Below are positions 55,760-64,000 of a stretch of 64,000 nt of DNA, piece by piece. Position 1 is the first letter of the stretch. Every line of letters starts with the position of its first letter. A program made the translations under genes and the position numbers. This DNA is from Streptomyces sp. ADI96-02 (lineage in GTDB: Bacteria; Actinomycetota; Actinomycetes; Streptomycetales; Streptomycetaceae), in contig NZ_ML123034.1 in NCBI RefSeq assembly GCF_003846185.1, forward strand, positions 6,547,799 to 6,611,798. Reading direction: 5' to 3'. The notes under the pieces were generated by a model. That model made no database searches, had not been told where the DNA came from, and saw only the letters and a program-made list of their open reading frames with translations.

Positions 55760-57567
55760 GAGATCTCCTCGCTCTCCTCTGTCTTCTCGGTCTCGGTCTC
55801 GGTCGTTCCAGTCGTCTCGGCCTTCTCGGTCCGCGCGGCGGCGGTCCACCGGTCGACCGGCCCGGACGGCTCGGGCCGCACCGGAACCGGGATGACGCGA
55901 TGCGTCGGCGGTGGTGCGGTGGTGTCGACGGACGCGGTGAAGTCCCGGCCGTCGTCCCGGCAGACGAACTGCATGACATGGCGTCCGGCGGCAGCCGCCC
56001 GGATCAGCCCGCCCGTGGTGGCCCACACCCCGGACAGGTAGAAGTCGCGCAGCCCAGGCAGTCCGGGCCCGTGCTTCTTGACCAGTTCCTCCAGCGTCTC
56101 GCCGCTCTCCACGAACGGCTGCCAGCCGAGGACGGTCCCGTCGTAGTTGCCGGTGTAGCGGACCTGGGTGAGCGGGCTGGAGACGTCGCGGACGACGATC
56201 GCGTCCCGGATGCCGGGGAAACGCTGCTCCAGGAAGTCCACCAGCGTCTCGCGGGCTCGCCGTTTCGCCGCGTAGTAGCCGCGGCCGTGCCGTACGGGCA
56301 GCGTGTGCAGCTTCTGGCCGCCGCGGCTGCGGGTGACCTGCTCGGGGCCCTCGTCCAGGGCCCGCCAGGGCGCGATGTCGCAGAAGTAGGTGGCGTAGAC
56401 GACGGTGGTGCCGTCCGGCGAGAGTTCGGGGTAGTGCCGGCTGCGGAACTGGACGTTGATGCTCGGGTGGCGGATGCCGGTGAGCTGCGCCGCCGTCGCC
56501 TCGTCGAGCAGGTACGTCGTGCACGGGTCGCCCTCGGGAAAGGGACGGGAGAGGCCGAGGAAGAGCGTGAAGTACCCGGGGAAGACCATGCCGGGTTCGT
56601 GGATGGTCTTCGTGTAGAGCCGCTCGTACTCCTCGCCCAGGTACTTGCCCTCCAGGAACTTCATGGTCGTCGTGTAGCCGTCGCAGGCCGACACCACGAT
56701 GTCGGCGCGCAGTTCGCTCCCGTCGCTGAGCCGCACGCCCGCCGCCCGGCCGTCCTCGACGATCACCGTCTCGACCTTCGTGTTGTACGTGACCTCGCCG
56801 CCGAGCCGGCGGTAGCGGCGCTCGATCGACTCGGCCAGACCGAGCGAGCCGCCCTCGGGGACGCCCGCGGAGAGGTTCGCGTGCGAGGCGAGCTGGAAGT
56901 GGAAGGGGAGCACGGGGAAGGCGGGATGCTTCTCGTAGAGGATGAAGTTGAACGCCTGGCGCAGCAGCGGGTCCTGGAACTTCGCCGAGTAGTCGCTCAT
57001 CAGGACGGTGATCGTGGTGCGGACGGCGTTGAAGTACGGCAGGAACGAGGCGAGCATCCGCCAGCGCTCCACGCGGCCCATCAGGCCGACCGGTTTGAGG
57101 AACGGGTAGACCGCCAGCGCCTTGCGGAAGCTGCGCAACTGCGCGCAGAACTTGGCCACGAGCCGGGCGTCGGCGGGGGAGAGCTCGGTGAGGTGGGCCT
57201 GGAGGCGGTCGGGATCGGAGTAGAAGTGGACGGCCCGGCCGTCCTCGCCGCGCACGATGTTGAACACGTCGAAATGGCGGATCTCCTTGCCCTGCAGGGC
57301 GCCCAGCTCCAGCCAGATCTGGTGCATCTCGTTGCCGGGGCCGCTGCCCAGGAGCCAGCTGACGCAGGCGTCCAGCGTGAAACCGCCCCGGTCCCAGGCC
57401 GTGCAGCAGCCGCCGGGCAGTTCGTGCATCTCCAGGATGCGGGTGCGGTAGCCGTTCATCTGCGCATAGCAGCCGGTGGACAGGCCGCCGAGGCCCGCCC
57501 CGATGATGATCATGCTTTCCCGGGGTGGCCGCCCGCCGCGCCGTCGGCTGTGCTTCGTCTCGCTCAT
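55756..57567 (-). CDS. ftdD: Phytoene-desaturase-like FAD oxidoreductase (FtdD-like)
   Basis: A 603-residue flavoprotein. The FAD motif IIGAGLGGLSTGCYAQ is followed by ELPGGCCTAWDRGGF. The C-terminal FAD motif region is GVWATTGGLIRAAAAGR, and the tail is an acidic Thr/Glu repeat (TETETEKTEES). It resembles its neighbour over its length, so the two are paralogues from an old duplication. In PTM clusters such pairs reduce and cyclise the polyene to the 5-5 or 5-6 carbocycle. ATGA overlaps on both sides. Confidence 0.9.
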   Translation of the reverse strand: MSETKHSRRRGGRPPRESMIIIGAGLGGLSTGCYAQMNGYRTRILEMHELPGGCCTAWDRGGFTLDACVSWLLGSGPGNEMHQIWLELGALQGKEIRHFDVFNIVRGEDGRAVHFYSDPDRLQAHLTELSPADARLVAKFCAQLRSFRKALAVYPFLKPVGLMGRVERWRMLASFLPYFNAVRTTITVLMSDYSAKFQDPLLRQAFNFILYEKHPAFPVLPFHFQLASHANLSAGVPEGGSLGLAESIERRYRRLGGEVTYNTKVETVIVEDGRAAGVRLSDGSELRADIVVSACDGYTTTMKFLEGKYLGEEYERLYTKTIHEPGMVFPGYFTLFLGLSRPFPEGDPCTTYLLDEATAAQLTGIRHPSINVQFRSRHYPELSPDGTTVVYATYFCDIAPWRALDEGPEQVTRSRGGQKLHTLPVRHGRGYYAAKRRARETLVDFLEQRFPGIRDAIVVRDVSSPLTQVRYTGNYDGTVLGWQPFVESGETLEELVKKHGPGLPGLRDFYLSGVWATTGGLIRAAAAGRHVMQFVCRDDGRDFTASVDTTAPPPTHRVIPVPVRPEPSGPVDRWTAAARTEKAETTGTTETETEKTEESEEIS

Positions 57568-59246
57568 GAGCCGTCACCCTCCTGTGCCGACCACCGGTCG
57601 AGCTGGGGCAGGCGCCCCAGCCTGCCGGGGTGCCAGGGCTCGGCGCCCTTGCTCTCCCAGGCCCGGAACTCCAGGCCCAGCTCCTCGCAGAGGTACTGGG
57701 TGGCGAACCGGCCGGTGGACGCGGCGCGGATCAGACCGCCCATGCCGACCCACTGGCCGGCCATGGAGAAGCCGCTCAGGCCGGGCAGCCGCATCCGGTC
57801 CTTGCCGACGATCCGGGCCGCGACGTCGTCCGCGTCGGAGAACGCCTTCCAGGCGAGGATGGAACCGTTGAGGTTGCCCGTGTAGCGGTGGGTCGTCGCG
57901 GGCGAGGCCACGTCCACCAGCTCGATCCGGTCGGCGATCCCCGGGGCGCGGCGCTCCAGGAAGTCGCGGACGAAGTCGTCGACCTGGCGTTTGCGCCGGC
58001 GGTACTCCTTGCGGTCCGCCGTGCGCAGGTCCTTCCAGTACGCGAAGTCGCTGAAGTAGGTGCAGTGCAGGACGGAGCGGCCCGGCGGAGCGAACCCGTC
58101 GGAGTAGCGCGAGCGCGCCTGCACGACCAGGCTGTTCTGCAGGGCGCCGGGGAGCTGGGCCGCGTCCTGCTCGGTCAGCAGGTGGGTGGTGCTGTGGGCC
58201 TCCGCCGGGTCGAACTCGCCGCGCAGGCCGACGAAGGCGGAGACGACCGCGGGGAACAGGGTGCCCGGCCGCTGGAGGAGATCGGTGTACAGCTTGTCGA
58301 TCCGGGGCCCGGTGTACCGGCCGCCCAGCAGCCCGTAGACGGTGGTGTGGCCGTCGCACGCCGAGACGACGTGCTCGGCGTAGTACCGCCTGCCGTTGCG
58401 GAGCTGGACGCCGATCGCCCGCCCGTTCTCGACCAGGACCCGCTCGGTGCGGGCCCGGTAGGTGACGGTGCCCCCCAGACTGCGGTAGCGGTCCTCGATC
58501 GAGCGGGCCAGGCCCAGCGAGCCGCCCTGCGGGAAACCGGCGTTGCCGTGGTGGGCGGCGGCCATGTTGAACAGGTACGGCAGGAGCGGGAAGCCCTCCG
58601 GGTCCTGGAAGAAGATGTTGCGGAAGGCCCGCCGCAGCAGCGGGTCCTGGAACTTGTCGGCGAACACGTGCATCGGCGTCGCGGCCGTCCGCCAGAAGAG
58701 CCGGAAGGCGGGCAGGACCGTGCGCAGCGTCGCCGCCCGCTCCCGCACGGTCCGCAGCGCGGGCGCGGTGAGGAAGGGGTACAGGTCGATGTCGATGAAC
58801 CGCCTCAGATCCCGGGTGAAGGCGCGGATCAGCGGAGCGTCGGCGGGCGAGACCTCCAGCAGGTGCGACTCCAGCCGGTCCGGCTCGTTGTAGAAGGTCA
58901 CCGAACGGCCGTTCTCGTCCTCGACCTTGTTGAACAGCTCGAAGTTGGTGACCGTCTTCCCGTCCAGCGCTCCCAGCTCGCTCCACACCTGGTGCGCGTC
59001 GTTGCCCGGCGCGGTGCCGATCAGCCACTCGATGCAGTAGTCGAAGAGGTAGCCGTCGCGGGACCAGGCGGTGCAGCACCCGCCGGGCAGCACGTGTTTC
59101 TCGAAGATCCGGGTCCTGGCGCCGCTCATCTGCGCGTAGCAGCCGGTGGAGAGGCCGGCCACGCCCGCGCCGATGACGATGACGCGCGGCGCTGTGCCCG
59201 GGGCGCGCTCCCGGTCGGTCCAGTCCGTCCCGTCGTCAGGCGCCAT
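57564..59246 (-). CDS. ftdC: Phytoene-desaturase-like FAD oxidoreductase (FtdC-like)
   Basis: A 560-residue flavoprotein beginning with VIVIGAGVAGLSTGCYAQ and VLPGGCCTAWSRDGY. It has GGSLGLARSIEDRYRSLGG and VSACDGHTTVYGLLGG in the middle and a C-terminal GQWVGMGGLIRAASTGR. It stands next to the PKS-NRPS gene, the ftdC place in the frontalamide cluster, and should act first in forming the carbocycle of the tetramate polyene. The start ATG overlaps the PKS-NRPS end by 11 bp. Confidence 0.9.
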   Translation of the reverse strand: MAPDDGTDWTDRERAPGTAPRVIVIGAGVAGLSTGCYAQMSGARTRIFEKHVLPGGCCTAWSRDGYLFDYCIEWLIGTAPGNDAHQVWSELGALDGKTVTNFELFNKVEDENGRSVTFYNEPDRLESHLLEVSPADAPLIRAFTRDLRRFIDIDLYPFLTAPALRTVRERAATLRTVLPAFRLFWRTAATPMHVFADKFQDPLLRRAFRNIFFQDPEGFPLLPYLFNMAAAHHGNAGFPQGGSLGLARSIEDRYRSLGGTVTYRARTERVLVENGRAIGVQLRNGRRYYAEHVVSACDGHTTVYGLLGGRYTGPRIDKLYTDLLQRPGTLFPAVVSAFVGLRGEFDPAEAHSTTHLLTEQDAAQLPGALQNSLVVQARSRYSDGFAPPGRSVLHCTYFSDFAYWKDLRTADRKEYRRRKRQVDDFVRDFLERRAPGIADRIELVDVASPATTHRYTGNLNGSILAWKAFSDADDVAARIVGKDRMRLPGLSGFSMAGQWVGMGGLIRAASTGRFATQYLCEELGLEFRAWESKGAEPWHPGRLGRLPQLDRWSAQEGDGS

Positions 59247-62200
59247 GGGTCGCCGCCTCTCCCCTCAGCACGGCGCGCACCAGGTCCGCGTTGCGGCGCA
59301 GGTGCTTGGCGTCGAGCATGTCGGCGTGGACTCCGGAGCCGCGCAGTACGGCGTTCGCGCCGGTGGAGCTGCCGTGCCAGGTGCCGTGCTCCCCGGCGGC
59401 GTACAGCGCGGCCTTCTCCTGGTCGGTGATGACGCTGACCGCCGCCGCCACCGTCCCGGTGTTGGGCGTGCGCCCGCAGAAGGCGAGGTACTCCGCGGCG
59501 TGCGCGAGCGTCTCGCGGGTGACGGCCTCGGAACCGGTGTGCTTGCGCAGATGGTCGGAGAGTTCGGCCTCGAAGGCGGCGATGCCCTCCTCGTCCGGTG
59601 TGTAGGCCCGCAGGATGCGCCGGGAGTCCAGGACCACCACATGGCCGACGTGGCGTCCGCGCCTCTCCAGCTCCTTCGCCGTCTCGAAGGCGAGGTTGCC
59701 GCCGAGCGAGTAGCCCAGCAGCAGGCAGGGGCCCTCCGGCTGGGCGGCGGCGACCAGGTCGGCGTAGCGGGTCACCTTGTCGTCGCCGGAGAGGTAGTTG
59801 AACCCGATGACCTCGTACTCGGGCAGCCGCTCCGCGAGCCCGCGGTAGACGAGTCCGTGCCCGCCGGCGGGCGGGAAGCAGAAGAGCGGCGGGGACTGGC
59901 CCGCGTTGAAGGTCAGGAAGGGCAGTTCGTCGGTGGTGGTGCTGTGCAGGACGTCCGCCACCGTGGCGGCCATGCCGTGCAGGGTGGTGACCTGGTAGAG
60001 GCGGCTGACTGGGACACCGACCCCGAACTCGGTCCGCAGGTGGTGGAGAAGTTCGATGAGCTTGATCGAACTGCCGCCGACCTCGAAGAAGTCGTCCTCC
60101 AGACCCACCTGTTCGAGCCCGAGGACGTTCATCCAGTGCCGCGCGAGGCTGACCTCGTACACGGTGACGGGCTCCTCGTGGGGCTGCTCGCCGGTCTCGG
60201 CGCGAGGCGCGGGGAGCGCCGCGGTGTCCACCTTGCCGTTGGCGGTGAGCGGCAGCGCGGGCAGCTCGACGACGTAGGACGGGATCATGTACGAGGGCAG
60301 CGAGCGCGCCAGGTGGCGTCGCAGGGCCCGCCGGTCCAGCGCCGCGCCGGGCGCCGGTACGCAGTAGGCGCAGAGCGCCGGCTCCCCGCCGGTGTCCGTG
60401 CGGACGGTCACCACGGCGCGGGCGAGCGGGGACCACTGCGCGAGATGCGCCTCGATCTCGCCGATCTCGATGCGGTGGCCGCGCAGCTTGACCTGACCGT
60501 CGGTCCGGCCCAGCAGGTGCACCCGGCCGTACGCGTCCCAGCGGGCGATGTCGCCCGTGCGGTAGAGCCGTTCGGGCCCGGCGTCCGGCTCCCGGCTCAG
60601 GGTGCGGGTGACGAAGCGGGCCCCGGTCTGCTCCTCGTCGCCCGCGTAACCGAGCGCTACCCCGTCGCCGCCGATCCACAGTTCGCCGGGCACGCCCGGC
60701 GGGACGGGCTCGCCGTGGGCGTCCAGGACGTGGAGCGTGCTGTTGGGCAGAGGCCGCCCGATCGGCACCATCAGACCGGCTTCCAGGTCGTCGACGGGGC
60801 CCTCGAAGAAGGCGCTGTCGATGGTCGCCTCGGTGAGACCGTAGGAGTTGACGAGCCGGGTGGCCGGGCCGCACAGCTCGCCCAGCCGCCGGAACTCGCC
60901 CACGCTCCAGGCGTCCGAGCCGACCACCAGCAGCCGCAGGAAGTCCAGCCGCAGGCCCTCCCGTACGCAGTGGTCCATCACGCCGCGCACCACCGCCGGG
61001 ACGAACTCCGCGCAGTCGACCCGCTCCTGACGCATCGTCCGGTACAGGCGCGGGGTGTCGAAGAGGAGATCGCGGTCGGCCAGCACCAGATTGCCGCCGG
61101 AGCAGAGCGCGCGGACCAGGTCGCCGGTGAAGACGTCGAAGGAGGGGTCGGCCATCTGGAGGTGGACCCGGACGTCCGTCTCCAGTCGGTACTCCTGGCG
61201 CCAGGCCGCGTACGCGGAGGCGATGTTGCGGTGGCTGACGCGGACCGCCTTGGGCCGGCCCGTCGAACCCGAGGTGGTGATGACGTAGGCGGGCGCGTCC
61301 GGGTCGACGGCCTCCGGGGGAACGCCGGCCGCGGCTCGCGCGTCGTCCCCGGCCCCGTACAGCTCGGCCAGGCCCACCGCGGCGACCGCCGGGTCCGACG
61401 CCTCCCGCGCCAGCCCGTCGGCGACCACGACCAGTGCCGCGCCCGTCGTACGCACCAGGTGGGCGAGCCGGTCGGCGGGCTGGTCGGGCCGGACCGGCAG
61501 GTACGCGCCGCCCGCCTTGAGCACGGCGAGCAGGGTGACGACCAGCTCGGGCGACTTGTCCAGGCACACCACGACGACGGAGCCGCTGCCGACCCCCAGG
61601 GCGCGCAGCCGGCCGGCCGCGCGGGTGGCGCGCCGCTCCAGCTCCGCGTAGGTCAGCCGGTGCGTGCCCTTCGCGGACGGCATGGTGACGGCGACCGCCG
61701 CGGGCCGTTCCGCGGCGACCCGGCCGATCAGCGCGTGGACCGGGGTGAACGGCTCGTCGACGCCGGTCGTCGCCGGGGCGGGTGCTATGGGCAGCGCGGG
61801 ACGGCTCCACTCGCCGACGAGCCGTTCCCGTTCACGCCCGTCGAGCATCTCCAGACGCGAGGTGGCCGCCTCGCCCGGCGCCCGCGTCATCCGGTCCAGG
61901 AGCCGGGTGTAGTGGGCGGCCATGCGCCGCATGGTCTGCGGGAGGAAGAGGTCGGTGTTGTACTTGAACACGCAGTGGAAACGGCCCTCCGCCTCGTCCT
62001 CGTACGCGGACAGGGTGATGTCGAACTGTCCCTCCTCCTCAGGGAGTTCGATGTACTCCAGCCGGAAGCCGTACTGCTCGGTCGCCACCTTGTGGGTGAG
62101 GAGGATGAACATCGCCTGGAACACGGCCGAGCGGCTGGGGTCGTGCTGGAGGCCCAGCTCCTCGACGAGCAGGACGAACGGGTACTCCTGGTTGTCCAGG

Positions 62201-64000
62201 CCGCCCAGGACGGTCCGGCGCACCTGTTCCAGCAGCTCGGCGACCGTCGGATCGCCCGTGAGGTCCGCGTGGAGCGGCAGCGGGTTGACGAAGTAGCCGT
62301 AGACGGACGCGAAGTCCTGCCGGGTGCGGCCGGTCACCGGACTGCCGACCACGATGTGGTCCTGCCCGGAGTAGCGGTGCAGCAGCAGGTAGTACGCGCT
62401 CAGCAGCACCATGAACGGCGTGACCTGGTGGGCGCGGGCCAGCGCGTGCACCCGGGCGCTCAGTTCGGCGTCGAGCGCGAAGAACTCCGAGGCCCCGTTG
62501 TGGGTCTGGACGGCGGGACGCGGCTTGTCCACCGGGAGATCGAGCAGCGGGACCTCGGCCGGCAGGTGCGAGCGCCAGTAGTCGAGCATCCCCGCGGCTC
62601 CGGGACCGGCCAGGAACGTGTTCTGCTGGTTGAGGAAGTCCAGGTAGCGGGCCTCCAGCGGCGGCAGCTCCGGCGTGCGGCCGTGCCGCAGCGCCTCGTA
62701 CACCGAGAACAGCTCGTCGATGAACGTGAACGTGGAGATGGCGTCGGAGACGATGTGGTGGACGGCCTTCATGATGATCCAGCGGTCCGGGCCCCTCTTG
62801 AAGAGGCGGAAGCGGACCAGCGGGTCGGCGGCGAGATCGTAGGGCCGCCGGTACTCCGCCACGATCGTCTCGTGGATCGCGTCCCACTCCTGGCCCTGGA
62901 CGTCGAAGAGCGAGACGTCGGCCTCGGCGTCCGCGTGGACCCGCTGCACGGCCTGCCCGTCCTCCAGCAGGAAGTTCGTGCGCAGCGCCGGGTGCCGTGC
63001 GACGAGGTGCCGGACGGCCTCGAACATCAGGTCCGGCTCCAGCGCGACGTTCACCTCGACGGCCCCGCCGATGTTGTACGCGTAGCCGTCCGGGTTGAGG
63101 TGCTTCAGGAACCAGAGCGCCTTCTGGTTCTGCGTCAGCGGGTAGCGCCGATCGTCCTGGTGCAGTTCCACCGCGCGGGACGGTCCGGTGTCCTCGGCCG
63201 AGGCCAGCTCGGCCAGGCCGTCGTGCAGCTGCGCCGCCAGCTCGCCGGCCGGGGTGCCGCTGAGCAGCGCCACCACCGGCAGGGCGACGCCCAGCTCGGC
63301 GTGGATGCGGGCCCGCAGCTCCATGGCGAGCAGCGAGTCCAGGCCCAGCTCGCCCAGGCCCGTGGCGGAGTCGATGCGGTCCGGGCCGGTGCGCAGCACC
63401 CCGGCGGCGATCGCGGCGAACCGTTCGCCGACGAGCGAGCGGCGCTCCTCCTCGTCCGCGGCCCGGAAGGAGTCGAGGAACCCGTTGCCCGACGCGCTGT
63501 CCGCCGGCGGGGCGGCGGACGCCGCCAGTTCGCCGACGAGCGGCGGCGGGGCCGGGTACCAGGCGAGGAACACCGGCCAGTCGACGACGGTGGCGACGAC
63601 CAGCTGCGCGTGCTCCTGGCCGATGACGCGCTCCAGGACCGACATGCCGGCCTCCGGTGCGAGCGAGCTCATGCCGCGGCTGTGCAGGTAGTGGTCGACG
63701 AGCCCCAGCTCCTCGATCATTCCGGTGGCCCACGGGCCCCAGTCCAGACTCAGCGCCGGCAGGCCGCGGGCCCGCCGGTGGTGGGCGAGGGCGTCCAGGA
63801 AGGCGTTGCCCGCCGCGTAGTTGGTCTGGCCCGCGGTCGTCAGCAGCGAGGCGATCGAGGCGAACAGCACGAAGTGTTCGAGGGGTTCGTCCATCAGGTG
63901 CCGGTGCAGGAGGTACGCGCCGACGGTCTTCGGATCGTGCACCGCGTCGAAGGTGGACCGGTCCAGATCGGTGACCAGGGTGTCGCGGACCTGGCCGGCG
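59236..64000 (-). CDS. ftdB: Iterative PKS-NRPS of a polycyclic tetramate macrolactam cluster, 3' part (FtdB-like)
   Basis: The frame is open to the window edge, so the start and the KS-AT-DH part lie outside. Visible order, counted from Met at 63942: end of ketoreductase (to about 130), ACP (LGLDSLL, Ser203), condensation domain (HHIVSD, 395-400), adenylation domain (TSGSTGRPK, about 880), PCP (VGGSSIKL, about 1289) and thioesterase (GYSLGG, about 1411). The adenylation pocket reads about D-V-G-E-V-G-S-I-D-K, close to the ornithine code. PTM synthases join two polyene chains to both amines of ornithine, and the TE-like domain forms the tetramic acid. Downstream genes overlap in the ftdC-D-E-F order. 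Confidence 0.93.
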   Translation of the reverse strand, partial: AGQVRDTLVTDLDRSTFDAVHDPKTVGAYLLHRHLMDEPLEHFVLFASIASLLTTAGQTNYAAGNAFLDALAHHRRARGLPALSLDWGPWATGMIEELGLVDHYLHSRGMSSLAPEAGMSVLERVIGQEHAQLVVATVVDWPVFLAWYPAPPPLVGELAASAAPPADSASGNGFLDSFRAADEEERRSLVGERFAAIAAGVLRTGPDRIDSATGLGELGLDSLLAMELRARIHAELGVALPVVALLSGTPAGELAAQLHDGLAELASAEDTGPSRAVELHQDDRRYPLTQNQKALWFLKHLNPDGYAYNIGGAVEVNVALEPDLMFEAVRHLVARHPALRTNFLLEDGQAVQRVHADAEADVSLFDVQGQEWDAIHETIVAEYRRPYDLAADPLVRFRLFKRGPDRWIIMKAVHHIVSDAISTFTFIDELFSVYEALRHGRTPELPPLEARYLDFLNQQNTFLAGPGAAGMLDYWRSHLPAEVPLLDLPVDKPRPAVQTHNGASEFFALDAELSARVHALARAHQVTPFMVLLSAYYLLLHRYSGQDHIVVGSPVTGRTRQDFASVYGYFVNPLPLHADLTGDPTVAELLEQVRRTVLGGLDNQEYPFVLLVEELGLQHDPSRSAVFQAMFILLTHKVATEQYGFRLEYIELPEEEGQFDITLSAYEDEAEGRFHCVFKYNTDLFLPQTMRRMAAHYTRLLDRMTRAPGEAATSRLEMLDGRERERLVGEWSRPALPIAPAPATTGVDEPFTPVHALIGRVAAERPAAVAVTMPSAKGTHRLTYAELERRATRAAGRLRALGVGSGSVVVVCLDKSPELVVTLLAVLKAGGAYLPVRPDQPADRLAHLVRTTGAALVVVADGLAREASDPAVAAVGLAELYGAGDDARAAAGVPPEAVDPDAPAYVITTSGSTGRPKAVRVSHRNIASAYAAWRQEYRLETDVRVHLQMADPSFDVFTGDLVRALCSGGNLVLADRDLLFDTPRLYRTMRQERVDCAEFVPAVVRGVMDHCVREGLRLDFLRLLVVGSDAWSVGEFRRLGELCGPATRLVNSYGLTEATIDSAFFEGPVDDLEAGLMVPIGRPLPNSTLHVLDAHGEPVPPGVPGELWIGGDGVALGYAGDEEQTGARFVTRTLSREPDAGPERLYRTGDIARWDAYGRVHLLGRTDGQVKLRGHRIEIGEIEAHLAQWSPLARAVVTVRTDTGGEPALCAYCVPAPGAALDRRALRRHLARSLPSYMIPSYVVELPALPLTANGKVDTAALPAPRAETGEQPHEEPVTVYEVSLARHWMNVLGLEQVGLEDDFFEVGGSSIKLIELLHHLRTEFGVGVPVSRLYQVTTLHGMAATVADVLHSTTTDELPFLTFNAGQSPPLFCFPPAGGHGLVYRGLAERLPEYEVIGFNYLSGDDKVTRYADLVAAAQPEGPCLLLGYSLGGNLAFETAKELERRGRHVGHVVVLDSRRILRAYTPDEEGIAAFEAELSDHLRKHTGSEAVTRETLAHAAEYLAFCGRTPNTGTVAAAVSVITDQEKAALYAAGEHGTWHGSSTGANAVLRGSGVHADMLDAKHLRRNADLVRAVLRGEAATHGA

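Noticed and set aside
59126..61810. Alternative minus-strand frame within the PKS-NRPS gene
   Set aside because: Shadow frame; the NRPS motifs lie in the other frame.
1..64000. tRNA, rRNA, insertion sequences, prophage or integration sites
   Set aside because: No tRNA-like cloverleaf, transposase, integrase or att-like duplication was recognised in reading; the region looks like ordinary chromosome.

Overview
The window is high-GC actinobacterial DNA and almost certainly comes from a Streptomyces chromosome. The signs are tightly packed genes with GTG and TTG starts, many ATGA/GTGA stop-start overlaps, Tat-type signal peptides, an actinobacterial c-di-AMP riboswitch upstream of a LysM/transglycosylase gene, several small proteins typical of Streptomyces, a srsABC-like phenolic-lipid operon and a polycyclic tetramate macrolactam (PTM) cluster. 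No tRNA, rRNA, insertion sequence, prophage or CRISPR array was seen.

Left part (1-18.7 kb): a multi-sensor PP2C phosphatase; an FprA-type ferredoxin reductase; a secreted cell-wall hydrolase behind a ydaO/c-di-AMP riboswitch; a secreted cholesterol oxidase; a two-gene reductase/carboxymuconolactone decarboxylase-like unit; a UbiA-type prenyltransferase divergent from a type III PKS, methyltransferase and flavoprotein hydroxylase set; a 14-TM MFS exporter; small conserved proteins; a cold-shock protein; a PfpI-family protein; and a Tat/lipoprotein class A beta-lactamase.

Centre (18.9-33.0 kb): one contiguous [NiFe]-hydrogenase locus of the high-affinity actinobacterial type (group 1h). It holds small and large subunits, a NifU/Rieske-like fusion, three accessory proteins of unknown function, the maturation protease and a 35-residue protein. 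A minus-strand PadR-like regulator follows, then hypA-B-F-C-D-E. The structural genes and the Ni/Fe(CN)2CO maturation genes together look sufficient to build an enzyme that scavenges atmospheric H2.

Next (33.0-53.2 kb): a siderophore-interacting reductase behind a good iron box but broken by a one-base frameshift; an alpha/beta hydrolase; small membrane proteins; the 25-residue ribosomal protein bL37; a TetR/SDR pair; an AurF-like di-iron N-oxygenase followed by a fused ferredoxin-ferredoxin reductase; small DUF proteins; a membrane-anchored molybdopterin oxidoreductase; a KimA-like APC permease; a secreted neutral ceramidase; a Ku/ATP-dependent ligase pair for end joining; and an RsbW-like anti-sigma kinase.

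Right edge (53.4-64.0 kb, minus strand, running off the window): P450, MDR reductase, two phytoene-desaturase-like FAD enzymes and the 3' part of a PKS-NRPS (KR-ACP-C-A-PCP-TE). This is the ftdB-C-D-E-F order of PTM clusters such as frontalamide. I read an ornithine-like adenylation code, as PTM assembly requires. The P450 lacks the ExxR motif.
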